A stretch of 64,000 bases of DNA, taken from Alistipes sp. (GTDB lineage Bacteria > Bacteroidota > Bacteroidia > Bacteroidales > Rikenellaceae). The notes below the pieces were generated by a model. The model was given only the letters and a program-made list of their open reading frames with translations, searched no databases and was not told the origin of the DNA. The DNA lies in NCBI GenBank assembly GCA_017398555.1, contig JAFQFV010000005.1:1-64000 (forward strand), written 5' to 3'. Both the position numbers and the translations under genes were made by a program. Positions within the stretch are counted from its first letter, which is position 1, and each line of letters begins with the position of its first letter. This document shows positions 7,701 to 15,984 of this stretch, piece after piece.

Positions 7701-8975
7701 ATGGTTGAATATTTAGGATTTGATCCCAATATAATTGCGTTGATAGTAGGAGATATTATTCTTCTGCTCATATCTGGCATGATGTCATCTTCGGAGGTGG
7801 CCTATTTCTCGCTGACCCCCGCGGAGTTAAGACGCATCAAACGCGGAGGCTCGGTGGCAACTGATGCCGCATCGAAGTTGCTTGATAACCCTGACCAACT
7901 TCTGGCGACAATATTGGTGGTCAATAATATGGTTAATATCGGAACGGTTGTCCTCTCAACGCAGATTCTCAACTCACTCTTTGTCTTCCACCGCTTCGGT
8001 TTTTTGGTACATACGGTAGTGGTGACATTTGTCCTGCTGCTCTGTGGTGAGGTGCTGCCAAAGGTCTTTGCGCAAGGCTCGACTATGCGTGTGGCGCTGT
8101 GGTTTGCTCAGCCGCTGACACTACTCCGTTGGTTGGTCTATCCGCTCGGTTATGTGCTTGTCAGAACGAGCAATGTGGCGTCGGAGCGATTGATGCAGAG
8201 GAGTAACGATATCTCTATTGAGGATCTTGCCGATGCTGTCGATATGACCACCTCAACCTCTACCGAGGAGCAGAAGATTCTGTCGGGTATTGTCAATTTT
8301 GCCGATAGAGAGGTCGAGGAGATTATGCGTCCGCGAATGGATATTGTCGGCGTAGAGCAGACAATGAGCTTCAGTGAGGTAAAGCAGACGATAACCACTT
8401 CGGGTTACTCTCGTCTGCCGGTATATTCGGAGACTATCGACAACATTAAGGGTACTCTGTTTGTCAAGGACCTTATCGCCTATGCCAATAGGACTGATGA
8501 TTTTGGTTGGCAGAGCCTTATTCGTGAGCCATATATCGTGCCGATGCACAAGCAGGTGACAGACTTGCTGGAGGATTTTAGACACGACAAGGTCCATATG
8601 GCCATTGTTGTTGATGAGTATGGCGCAACGCAGGGACTTGTGACCCTTGAGGATATCCTTGAGGAGGTCGTGGGCGAGATTTCGGATGAGAGCGATATTG
8701 ATGAGAGTTTCTATGAGCGTATAGATAAATGTACCTACATCTTCGAGGGTAAAACCCATATTGTCGATATGCTTCGAGTGTTGCAGCTCGATGATGAGCT
8801 CTTTGAGGATGTGCAGGGTCGAGCAGAGACCATTGCGGGCCTGCTGTTGGAGATTAAGCGTAACTTCCTCAAGAAGGGGGAGCAGCTCTCTTCGCACGGT
8901 ATCCGCTTTGTTGTCACAGCGGTTGATGGTCATAGAATAGATAAGATTAAGGTTATTCTTCCGAATAATGACTAA
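7701..8975 (+). CDS. GldE-like CNNM/CorC membrane protein with CBS domains
   Basis: The 424-aa product has an N-terminal DUF21/CNNM membrane region (about residues 1-190, four hydrophobic segments, starting with the SSSEVAYFSL helix), a CBS pair (about 200-320, EEIMRPRMDIVGVE then VDEYGATQGLVTLEDILEEVVGEI) and a CorC_HlyC domain to the C terminus. In Bacteroidota this family is annotated GldE and linked to gliding proteins or divalent-cation transport. A gldD partner is not present here, so a gliding role is not supported. The gene overlaps the next by 8 bp and lies 27 bp after ftsZ. Confidence 0.85.
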   Translation: MVEYLGFDPNIIALIVGDIILLLISGMMSSSEVAYFSLTPAELRRIKRGGSVATDAASKLLDNPDQLLATILVVNNMVNIGTVVLSTQILNSLFVFHRFGFLVHTVVVTFVLLLCGEVLPKVFAQGSTMRVALWFAQPLTLLRWLVYPLGYVLVRTSNVASERLMQRSNDISIEDLADAVDMTTSTSTEEQKILSGIVNFADREVEEIMRPRMDIVGVEQTMSFSEVKQTITTSGYSRLPVYSETIDNIKGTLFVKDLIAYANRTDDFGWQSLIREPYIVPMHKQVTDLLEDFRHDKVHMAIVVDEYGATQGLVTLEDILEEVVGEISDESDIDESFYERIDKCTYIFEGKTHIVDMLRVLQLDDELFEDVQGRAETIAGLLLEIKRNFLKKGEQLSSHGIRFVVTAVDGHRIDKIKVILPNND

Positions 8976-9531
8976 AACGCTGCTACTATCAGAGCTACTT
9001 ACCGAGGAGCAGTGCCGCGAGTGGGTGACAGATGCCGATATGGCTGATGCCGCATCATTCAGCTCTACCTCTCGCCGACAAGAGTACCTCACTTGGCGTG
9101 CAATGCTCTACAAGCACCTTGGTTGCAAGGTAGAGATTGCCTACGAGGATAGTGCTCCGATAGTTGTAGGCAGTGATATAAATATAGGGGTGTCGCATAC
9201 TACAGATATGGCGGCAGTGGTTATCTCCCCGGACCCTTGTGCAGTAGATATTGAGCGAAAAGATAGAGATATTGCTCGTATTGCTGAGCGCTTTTTTACT
9301 GCTGGCGAGCAACAGTTGTCTGTGGATAATCGCTCCTGTGTAGCGATATGGTGCGCTCGCGAGTGCTACTATAAGTATAGGCGTGATCGCAAGCTCGATA
9401 TCTTGAATGGGGTGCGTGTGACAAAGCTCGACTTTGAGAGTGGAGAGGTTACGGCGGAGGATAACAGCGGGTTAGTTTTAGATATGAAAATTGAGCAGAC
9501 GGCAGAACATATTGTCGTCTATGTGTTGTAG
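8968..9531 (+). CDS. 4'-phosphopantetheinyl transferase family protein
   Basis: These enzymes move 4'-phosphopantetheine from CoA to a Ser of carrier proteins. The 187-aa product shows the Sfp-type motifs in order: INIGVSHTTDMAAVVIS, CAVDIE (Mg-binding Asp and Glu) and WCARECYYKYRR, the W-x-x-K/R-E-x-x-x-K element. Its length fits small PPTases near 190-220 aa. The start overlaps the end of the gldE-like gene by 8 bp, so the two are co-translated. No carrier protein lies nearby; acyl carrier protein is the likely substrate by default. Confidence 0.85.
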   Translation: MTKTLLLSELLTEEQCREWVTDADMADAASFSSTSRRQEYLTWRAMLYKHLGCKVEIAYEDSAPIVVGSDINIGVSHTTDMAAVVISPDPCAVDIERKDRDIARIAERFFTAGEQQLSVDNRSCVAIWCARECYYKYRRDRKLDILNGVRVTKLDFESGEVTAEDNSGLVLDMKIEQTAEHIVVYVL

Positions 9532-9537
9532 AGGTTT

Positions 9538-10968
9538 ATGGCAAAACAGGCAAATACACTATCATTGGGAACGGATAACATCGGTTCATTGCTTTGGCGT
9601 TATGCAGCGCCGGCGATAATTGCGATGGCATCCAACTCGATATACCATATTATAGACTCTATATTTGTCGGCCATGGTGTTGGTGGTGCTGCAATAGCAG
9701 GTATGGCTATCACTATGCCGATTATGAATATCGCCGCTGCCTTCGGTGCAATGGTTGGCGTGGGTGCTGCGGCGCGAATGTCTATTCGTCTGGGCGAGGG
9801 TAATATGCAGGCAGCAGAGAAGACCCTTGCCAATGCTGTAATGCTCAACTTCGGCCTCGGTCTGGTGTTGATGGTAACGATGCTGACCTTCCTCGACCCT
9901 ATTTTGCACCTGTTTAGTGGCGGAAAGGCTTCGGCAGAGACGCTCGGCTATGCACGCGACTTTATGAAGATTATCCTGCTCGGAAATATGACTCAGCATA
10001 TGTATCTGGGTCTGAATGAGCAGATTCGAGCTTCTGGCTATCCGCAGAAATCTATGCGAATAATCCTTACGGCTGTTGCGATGAATCTTATACTAAATCC
10101 ACTCTTTATCTTTAAGTTTGGACTTGGTATCAAGGGCTCGGCTTTGGCTACGGTTATCTCGCAGGCAATATCATTTATTATAACATTCAGCCACTTCTGT
10201 TCGCGTAGTTCGTTTGTGCGTTTCCGTCGTGCAGCCTTTGTATTTGATTGGAAGATTGTAAAGGCTATTATATCTATTGGTCTTGCTCCATTTATGGTCA
10301 ATATCTGCGCTTCGATGGTCGCCGCCTTTGTCAATACAGCGCTGCTGAAGTATGGAGGTACGGGTGCGCACGATATAGTCAAGATGGCAGGCTCGGCAGA
10401 TATATATGTCGGAGCTTATGGTATTGCCAACCGTGTGGTTATGCTGCTCATTATGGTCATTCAGGGCCTTAATCAGGGTATGCAGCCGATAGTGGGCTTT
10501 AATTATGGTGCAAAGCAGTATGACCGTGTCCGCAAGGCTCTGTTTATGACTATCGGGTGCGGTATGACTATCGCTACAATAGGCTTTTTGGCATGCCAAC
10601 TCTTCCCGGAGAGTATCGCTCAGTTATTTGTGGATGCAGGCAAAGGTGGCGATGAGATTTTGATGATTTCGGCCGCAGCGCAGGCTATGCGAATTATTGT
10701 AATAATGTTCCCGCTTGTTGGTTTCCAGATTGTTACGGCGGCGTTCTTCCAATATATCGGACATGCAAAGCTTGCGATATTTGTCTCTATGACCCGTCAG
10801 ATGCTCTTCCTGCTGCCTCTGCTTTGGATTATTCCGCGCTATCTTGGTGCTACAGGTGTATGGATGTCTATGCCGATAGCGGATTGCGCTTCGATAACTC
10901 TTGCGGCGATATTGCTCTATCGAGAACTGAAGAAGTTGAGGGCAAAACAGATACTGTTGCGTCAGTAG
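9538..10968 (+). CDS. MATE family efflux transporter
   Basis: The 476-aa integral membrane protein has about 12 hydrophobic segments and typical MATE features: GSLLWRYAAPAIIAMASNSIYHIIDSIFVGH at the start, where the family fold begins, and GLNQGMQPIVGFNYGAKQYDRV in the second half, matching the family's QG..P..G.N.GA motif. It would export cationic compounds with Na+ or H+. It is last in the murG-to-MATE run and ends 1 bp from the convergent priA stop codon, with no terminator visible between them. Confidence 0.92.
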   Translation: MAKQANTLSLGTDNIGSLLWRYAAPAIIAMASNSIYHIIDSIFVGHGVGGAAIAGMAITMPIMNIAAAFGAMVGVGAAARMSIRLGEGNMQAAEKTLANAVMLNFGLGLVLMVTMLTFLDPILHLFSGGKASAETLGYARDFMKIILLGNMTQHMYLGLNEQIRASGYPQKSMRIILTAVAMNLILNPLFIFKFGLGIKGSALATVISQAISFIITFSHFCSRSSFVRFRRAAFVFDWKIVKAIISIGLAPFMVNICASMVAAFVNTALLKYGGTGAHDIVKMAGSADIYVGAYGIANRVVMLLIMVIQGLNQGMQPIVGFNYGAKQYDRVRKALFMTIGCGMTIATIGFLACQLFPESIAQLFVDAGKGGDEILMISAAAQAMRIIVIMFPLVGFQIVTAAFFQYIGHAKLAIFVSMTRQMLFLLPLLWIIPRYLGATGVWMSMPIADCASITLAAILLYRELKKLRAKQILLRQ

Positions 10969-10969
10969 G

Positions 10970-13183
10970 TTACATCGGATCGACGTTACAGATAATCGCT
11001 ACCCCCTTATGGTCGCTATCTCGGCGCAGAGCATCTATCTGCTCTGTGAGTGTTACACGTGCACGGGCGAATGAGGTCGTTGTCTCAATCTTCAGAATAA
11101 TCTCTACTATAAGCTCCCCACGAATACGGTCAATCAGTGGCGTAACAGGACCTAATACCCTGCTACCGAACTTGCTGCGCAACATCTGACCCAATGTTGA
11201 GGCGGTATTTGCCAGCTGCTGTGCATCTGCATGGCGAAGCGTTATGCGTATCAGGCGGCAGAATGGCGGATAGTTAAACAGCTGACGCTCTTTGAGTTGA
11301 GCCGAGGCGAAGTGCTGATATCCATGCTCGCTGAGTGCCGAGAATACGGGATGTGATGGGTCGGCAGTCTGAACAACCACCTCTCCTGCACGATCTCGTC
11401 TGCCTGCACGCCCTGCAACTTGCAGTATCATCTGCCACGCACGCTCCACCGCGCGGAAATCGGGAGCATTGGTCAGATTGTCCGCGTTAAGTATGCCGAT
11501 AAGGGTAACATCCTTAAAATCAAGACCTTTCGCCACTATCTGTGTGCCGATAAGTATATCTGCATTGCCTGCTGCAAACTCCGAGATGATATGGTTATAG
11601 GCACTATCGCTCTTGGCACTGTCGCTATCAAGGCGAAGTACTCGTGCTGTAGGGAAGAGTTGCGATATCTGCTCCTCAATTCTCTCCGTACCCATACCCA
11701 TTGCCTCTATCTGCGAGGTCTTACACTCCGGACAGAAGTGCGGGTCGGGGATAGAGTAGCCGCAGTAGTGGCAGTTGAGAGAGCCGCTCTTCAGGTGGCG
11801 CGAGAGGGTTACATTACAATGCGGGCAACGGGCTGTCCAACCGCAACGCGGACACTCGACATAAGAGGCATAACCACGACGATTTTGGAAGAGGATAATC
11901 TGCTCTCCTGCTGCAAGTCGGTCAGCTATGCGGTCGAGTAACTCCTTGTTAAAGTGACTCTTACGCTCTCCACGCTTGACGGCGCGCAGTGTGTCGGAGA
12001 TGATGATTTTCGGCGGCAGTGACCCTCCATAGCGGGTGGTAAGACTTACACCGGCATACTTGCCTGCCATGGCGTTGTTAAAACTCTCTAACGATGGGGT
12101 GGCACTACCTAAGATAGCCTTTGCTCCGTGCAGATTTGCGAGCATAATGGCTGCATCACGACCGTGATAGCGCGGATTGGGCTCACTCTGCTTGTAACTT
12201 GTATCGTGCTCCTCATCGACAATGACAAGACCCAACTTGCGATAAGGTAGAAAGAGTGCCGAGCGTGCTCCGACGATAAAGTTGCCCGAAGGTGCGCGGA
12301 GCATATCCATATATATCTGTGTGCGGCGTGTGGCGGTTAGTTTTGAGTGGTAGGTAATAACCCTGTCGGAGAAGATGCGACGCATACGCTCTACGAGTTG
12401 TGCCGTGAGTGAAATCTCCGGTACAAGCAGTAGCACATCCTCCCCACGCTCCAATGCACGGGCGATGTGGTGGGTATATATCTCGGTCTTTCCTGAGCTT
12501 GTAACTCCGTGTAGCAGAGCCACATTGCGAGCCTCAAGACCACGGTTGATAGCCTGTAGCGCCTCATTTTGCTCAGGTGATAGAACAGGGAGTGCCGACT
12601 CTGTAATCGGGAGGAGTTGAGGTGCCGAATCGCGCTCGAAAATCTCGATAATACCTGCCCCTACAAGTGCAGAGATAGTCGCGGCATCGGCTGTTGATAG
12701 CTGTCGAGGGAGCTCTCCACCAGCCTCTTGTAGTTGAACTATAAGCTCGGCACGACGCGGCGCACGACGAGCGAGTTTTGCAAACGCCTCACTATCCGGC
12801 GCTGCAATAAGACGTAGAACTCGTTCTTGAGGTAGGGCGTAGGGCTTGTATAACTCCTCGGTTGTGGCGTGCGGCTTTACAAGAGAGGGTAGCGCTACAC
12901 GCATAACCTCACCAATAGTAGATATATAGTACTCCGCCATCCAACTCCAGAAGCGTATCTGAATATCGGAGAGCAGAGGGAAATCGTAGAGTCGTTTGAG
13001 TACGGGTTTAACCTTGCCGCTCTTTGGTGGGTCGTTGTGCAGACTGAGTACGATACCTGTATAGAGCGACTTTTTACCAAATTGCACAACAACAGCCTCT
13101 CCGACCCTCAAATCGGGGATGTGGCTCACTGCAAATGTATAGCAGGGTTGAGCCAGCGGGAGAATAATCTGTGCAAAGTTCAT
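10970..13183 (-). CDS. priA: PriA, primosomal replication-restart helicase
   Basis: PriA recognises stalled forks and loads the replicative helicase. The 737-aa protein has an N-terminal DNA-binding domain (residues 1-100), a superfamily 2 helicase core with Walker A GVTSSGKTE (226-234) and Walker B DEEHDTSY (323-330), and between about 444 and 487 four CxxC pairs (CPRC, CPHC, CHYC, CPEC) that bind two zinc ions. Length is typical. It follows dnaB by 26 bp, a fitting functional pairing with the helicase it reloads. Confidence 0.97.
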   Translation of the reverse strand: MNFAQIILPLAQPCYTFAVSHIPDLRVGEAVVVQFGKKSLYTGIVLSLHNDPPKSGKVKPVLKRLYDFPLLSDIQIRFWSWMAEYYISTIGEVMRVALPSLVKPHATTEELYKPYALPQERVLRLIAAPDSEAFAKLARRAPRRAELIVQLQEAGGELPRQLSTADAATISALVGAGIIEIFERDSAPQLLPITESALPVLSPEQNEALQAINRGLEARNVALLHGVTSSGKTEIYTHHIARALERGEDVLLLVPEISLTAQLVERMRRIFSDRVITYHSKLTATRRTQIYMDMLRAPSGNFIVGARSALFLPYRKLGLVIVDEEHDTSYKQSEPNPRYHGRDAAIMLANLHGAKAILGSATPSLESFNNAMAGKYAGVSLTTRYGGSLPPKIIISDTLRAVKRGERKSHFNKELLDRIADRLAAGEQIILFQNRRGYASYVECPRCGWTARCPHCNVTLSRHLKSGSLNCHYCGYSIPDPHFCPECKTSQIEAMGMGTERIEEQISQLFPTARVLRLDSDSAKSDSAYNHIISEFAAGNADILIGTQIVAKGLDFKDVTLIGILNADNLTNAPDFRAVERAWQMILQVAGRAGRRDRAGEVVVQTADPSHPVFSALSEHGYQHFASAQLKERQLFNYPPFCRLIRITLRHADAQQLANTASTLGQMLRSKFGSRVLGPVTPLIDRIRGELIVEIILKIETTTSFARARVTLTEQIDALRRDSDHKGVAIICNVDPM

Positions 13184-13209
13184 ATTTTAGGGGATGTACT
13201 AACCCTCTT

Positions 13210-14793
13210 TTAGAATGGAGCCTCCTCGTCGATTGGCGCGATAGTCATCTTCGGAGCAGCAGGCATAGCAAACTCGTCAGCTCCGGTCATGCTCTGCAAC
13301 GGAGAGATGCCCGATGCTGCACCGGCAGGGGCTGGAGATTCGTATGTGTCGTACTGCTCGCCCTGAGGTGCCTGAACAATCATCTCTAAGTTGGCAAAAC
13401 GTGCCTGCTCCTTAATAAAGCGCATACGCACATCAGTCACCTCACCGTTACGGTGCTTAGCTAAGATAATCTCTGCGATACCATCGGTGCTCTTGTGGTC
13501 CTCGGTCTCTGTAAAGCCGTAGTACTCAGGACGGTGGATGAATGCTACAACGTCAGCATCCTGCTCGATTGCTCCCGACTCACGCAGGTCAGAGAGCTGT
13601 GGACGCTTTGTTCCACCACGTGACTCCGTATTTCGAGAGAGCTGTGAGAGGGCGATAACAGGGACATTGAGCTCCTTGGCGATAGCCTTGAGCGTACGAG
13701 AGATAAATGCCACCTCCTGCTCACGGTTACCATTGGCTCCACCGCTCATATTGCCGGCAGTCATCAGCTGCAAGTAATCGACAATGATAATCTTAATGCC
13801 GTGGTGAGTATGTAGTCGGCGAACCTTTGAGCGGAACTCGAAGATTGAGAGGGCCGGGGTGTCGTCGATAAAGAGCTTCGCGTGGCCCAATGGCTTACTT
13901 GCCACCATAAGGTGGTTCCAATCCTCAGGGGTCAGACGACCGCTGCGGATAAGTTTACTATCCAAGCCTGTCTCGGCAACGATAAGTCGGGTCATCAGCT
14001 GGATTGCCGACATCTCAAGGGAGAAGAATGCCACAGGACATTGGTAGTCAATAGCCATATTTCGCGCCATAGAGAGCACGAAGGCGGTCTTACCCATAGA
14101 TGGACGTGCAGCAACGATGATAAGGTCTGACGGCTGCCAGCCGAGCGTTACATTATCCAAATCGCTAAAACCTGTGCAGACACCGCTATACTTAGAGTCA
14201 TTCTTACCCGCCTCCTCAATCTGCTTGATAGCCTTATCAAGGATAGACGCCGAGTCCTGCACGCTACGCTTTACATGGCCCTCGGTAACTCGCAGAATAG
14301 ATGACTCAGCAAAGCCGATAAGTTCTGTAACATCTGTCGCACTATCGTACGAACGGCGCTGAATCTCTACCGCAGATGAGATAAGCTCGCGCTGTACATG
14401 CTTCTGTGCAATGATACGGGCGTGAAACTCTACATTTGCAGCAGCTCCAATCTTCTGGGTCAGTTTTGCAAGATATGCAGCACCACCGACCTTTGTCAGC
14501 TGACGATTTGCCTTCAGATACTCGGTAACGGTATAGATATCGACCGGCTTGCCGACTGTAGCCAACTCATTTATGGCGTGATAGATTATACGATGCTCCT
14601 CGGTGTAGAAAGAGTCCTCAGAGAGGTACTCCTGAACTGTTGTCACAGAGTCACTCTCAAGCATCAGAGCACCCAATACCGCCTCCTCAAGCTCTACGGC
14701 CTGTGGTGGCACCAATCCGCCCAACTCTGCCTCCGGGACCAGAGCAGTGTAGGCCTCTCTATTTTTTTGCGACTGTTTGTAATCTCTTGCCAT
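13210..14793 (-). CDS. dnaB: DnaB, replicative DNA helicase
   Basis: The 527-aa product has the DnaB N-terminal helical domain (about 25-130), a linker, and a RecA-like C-terminal ATPase with Walker A ARPSMGKTAF (228-237), IIIVDYLQLMT (Walker B) and SQLSRNTESR. A tail after about residue 470 is low in complexity (Pro/Ala/Gly, ending APIDEEAPF). No intein interrupts the ATPase motifs. It has its own promoter (14813-14843) and is probably co-transcribed with priA. Confidence 0.97.
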   Translation of the reverse strand: MARDYKQSQKNREAYTALVPEAELGGLVPPQAVELEEAVLGALMLESDSVTTVQEYLSEDSFYTEEHRIIYHAINELATVGKPVDIYTVTEYLKANRQLTKVGGAAYLAKLTQKIGAAANVEFHARIIAQKHVQRELISSAVEIQRRSYDSATDVTELIGFAESSILRVTEGHVKRSVQDSASILDKAIKQIEEAGKNDSKYSGVCTGFSDLDNVTLGWQPSDLIIVAARPSMGKTAFVLSMARNMAIDYQCPVAFFSLEMSAIQLMTRLIVAETGLDSKLIRSGRLTPEDWNHLMVASKPLGHAKLFIDDTPALSIFEFRSKVRRLHTHHGIKIIIVDYLQLMTAGNMSGGANGNREQEVAFISRTLKAIAKELNVPVIALSQLSRNTESRGGTKRPQLSDLRESGAIEQDADVVAFIHRPEYYGFTETEDHKSTDGIAEIILAKHRNGEVTDVRMRFIKEQARFANLEMIVQAPQGEQYDTYESPAPAGAASGISPLQSMTGADEFAMPAAPKMTIAPIDEEAPF

Positions 14794-14812
14794 AAAAATT
14801 GCGCTATTTGTG

Positions 14813-14843
14813 CAAAGGTACTCAAATATTTTGAAAAGTCAAA
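14813..14843 (-). promoter_or_regulatory. dnaB promoter
   Basis: On the minus strand TTTG (14843-14840), a 19-bp spacer and TACCTTTG (14820-14813) match the consensus exactly. The site abuts the comF stop codon. The 5' leader would be about 12-16 nt. Confidence 0.8.
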
Positions 14844-15560
14844 TCACTCCGACCTCAGATGTTGCGAAGCGGCGAAGGTTGCAATAGATATCTTTACATC
14901 TCCATTGCACGCCTTAACGATTGTGCGGGCTAAAGTTATAAGGGTTGCACCCGATGTAAAGACATCATCTACAAGCAGAATATGCCGCCCGACAAGCTTT
15001 TCGGGGTGGGTGATAGAGAAGAGTGTGGATATGTTGTCCCAACGTTGATAAAACTTGCGTTTTGCCTGCGGAGGGTTGTTTCTGTTACGGCGAATGGCCT
15101 TGAAATTATACGGTATAGATGTTACGTGACTTATGCCGGCGGCGATATGCTCCGATTGGTTATAGCCACGAGTAAATCTGCGACTCCAATGTAGCGGAAC
15201 GGGGATAATCATATCTATACCCTCGAAAAAATCGCCCTCGGCAAATACACTCGCCAGCCAACGACCTAAATTCTCGGCATAGTACCAATGGCTGTTGTAC
15301 TTAAAGTCGTGAATTACAGCACGCCAGGCACTGCCACTCGAAAACCACAGCAGCGCAGCTGCACGCTCAATAGGTACGACACCATCAAAGCGAGCCTCCA
15401 TGATGTTGTTGCGCGTTCTCCATAGTTGAGTAAATGGCGCGGCGATGCTGCAATGCAGACAGACAAAATCATCAACCTCCTGCAACACCTTGCCACAAAT
15501 CGGGCAGGTTGTAGGAAAGAGTAGTTGTTTGAGCGAACAGAGCAGTGGCGATAGAGACAT
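14844..15560 (-). CDS. ComF-family phosphoribosyltransferase-like protein
   Basis: The 238-aa product has an N-terminal zinc ribbon (CPICG at about 18 and CLHC about 13 residues later) and a C-terminal type I PRTase fold with the PRPP loop ILLVDDVFTSGATL. In naturally competent bacteria ComF helps DNA uptake on the cytosolic side; in other genomes the role is unknown. The ATG overlaps the stop of the ktrA-like gene by one base (TAATG), so it belongs to the potassium-transport operon. Nothing else for competence is visible here. Confidence 0.85.
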   Translation of the reverse strand: MSLSPLLCSLKQLLFPTTCPICGKVLQEVDDFVCLHCSIAAPFTQLWRTRNNIMEARFDGVVPIERAAALLWFSSGSAWRAVIHDFKYNSHWYYAENLGRWLASVFAEGDFFEGIDMIIPVPLHWSRRFTRGYNQSEHIAAGISHVTSIPYNFKAIRRNRNNPPQAKRKFYQRWDNISTLFSITHPEKLVGRHILLVDDVFTSGATLITLARTIVKACNGDVKISIATFAASQHLRSE

Positions 15561-15979
15561 TAGAGTAACTCCTCGACTATATTGTCGGCAAACTTGGTGG
15601 CAAATAGCTTTGCTGCGTAGCTCTCAGGGATGAAAATCTTGCTGATATTCATCGCCTCAAGGATGCTCTTGTGTACAGAGTCAAGGGCACGGGCATAGAT
15701 ATTCTCGACCTTCAGCTGCTTAAGTGCTGCAACGGCGCGCAGTGAGTGGTCCATACTCCGACCGATAGCCACAACAGCACAATCTATCTCTGCCAGGGGC
15801 AGGGAGCGAAGAGCGATGGGATCTGTAGCATCCATAATATATGCAAATGCAATACGATCCTTTATCTGCTCGACATCTCTGTTCTCTATATCCACGCCGA
15901 TAACCTCGTGTCCATTGTCTGTAAGTGTCTGAGCTAAGGTTTTACCAAAGTTTCCCAGACCGATAACCAAATATTTCAT
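15560..15979 (-). CDS. KtrA/TrkA-like RCK_N protein, single domain
   Basis: KtrA proteins form a ring that gates the KtrB/TrkH potassium channel in response to nucleotides. The 139-aa product contains the complete Rossmann RCK_N domain: YLVIGLGNFGKTLAQTL (dinucleotide-binding glycines), EVIGVDIENRDVE and DCAVVAIGRSMDHSLRAV. It stops at the end of that domain, whereas family members of about 220 aa continue into RCK_C. The next gene begins on its stop codon, so no second half remains. It lies 5 bp after trkH/ktrB. The partner assignment is firm from context. Confidence 0.85.
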   Translation of the reverse strand: MKYLVIGLGNFGKTLAQTLTDNGHEVIGVDIENRDVEQIKDRIAFAYIMDATDPIALRSLPLAEIDCAVVAIGRSMDHSLRAVAALKQLKVENIYARALDSVHKSILEAMNISKIFIPESYAAKLFATKFADNIVEELL

Positions 15980-15984
15980 ATATC

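Noticed and set aside
8253..9092. Long minus-strand ORF opposite the gldE-like gene (about 279 codons)
   Set aside because: It is antisense to a conserved gene; the sequence has no recognisable domain and results from codon bias. The same applies to 39289-40068 opposite queA.
9538..10968. Horizontally acquired island around MATE/PPTase
   Set aside because: Codon choice resembles the neighbouring division genes and spacing is operon-like; no integrase, tRNA or repeat borders it.
10969..10969. Terminator between MATE and priA genes
   Set aside because: Only one base separates the convergent stop codons and no hairpin with a T-run is visible at either end.
13210..14793. Intein in DnaB
   Set aside because: The ATPase motifs are continuous and the length is normal.
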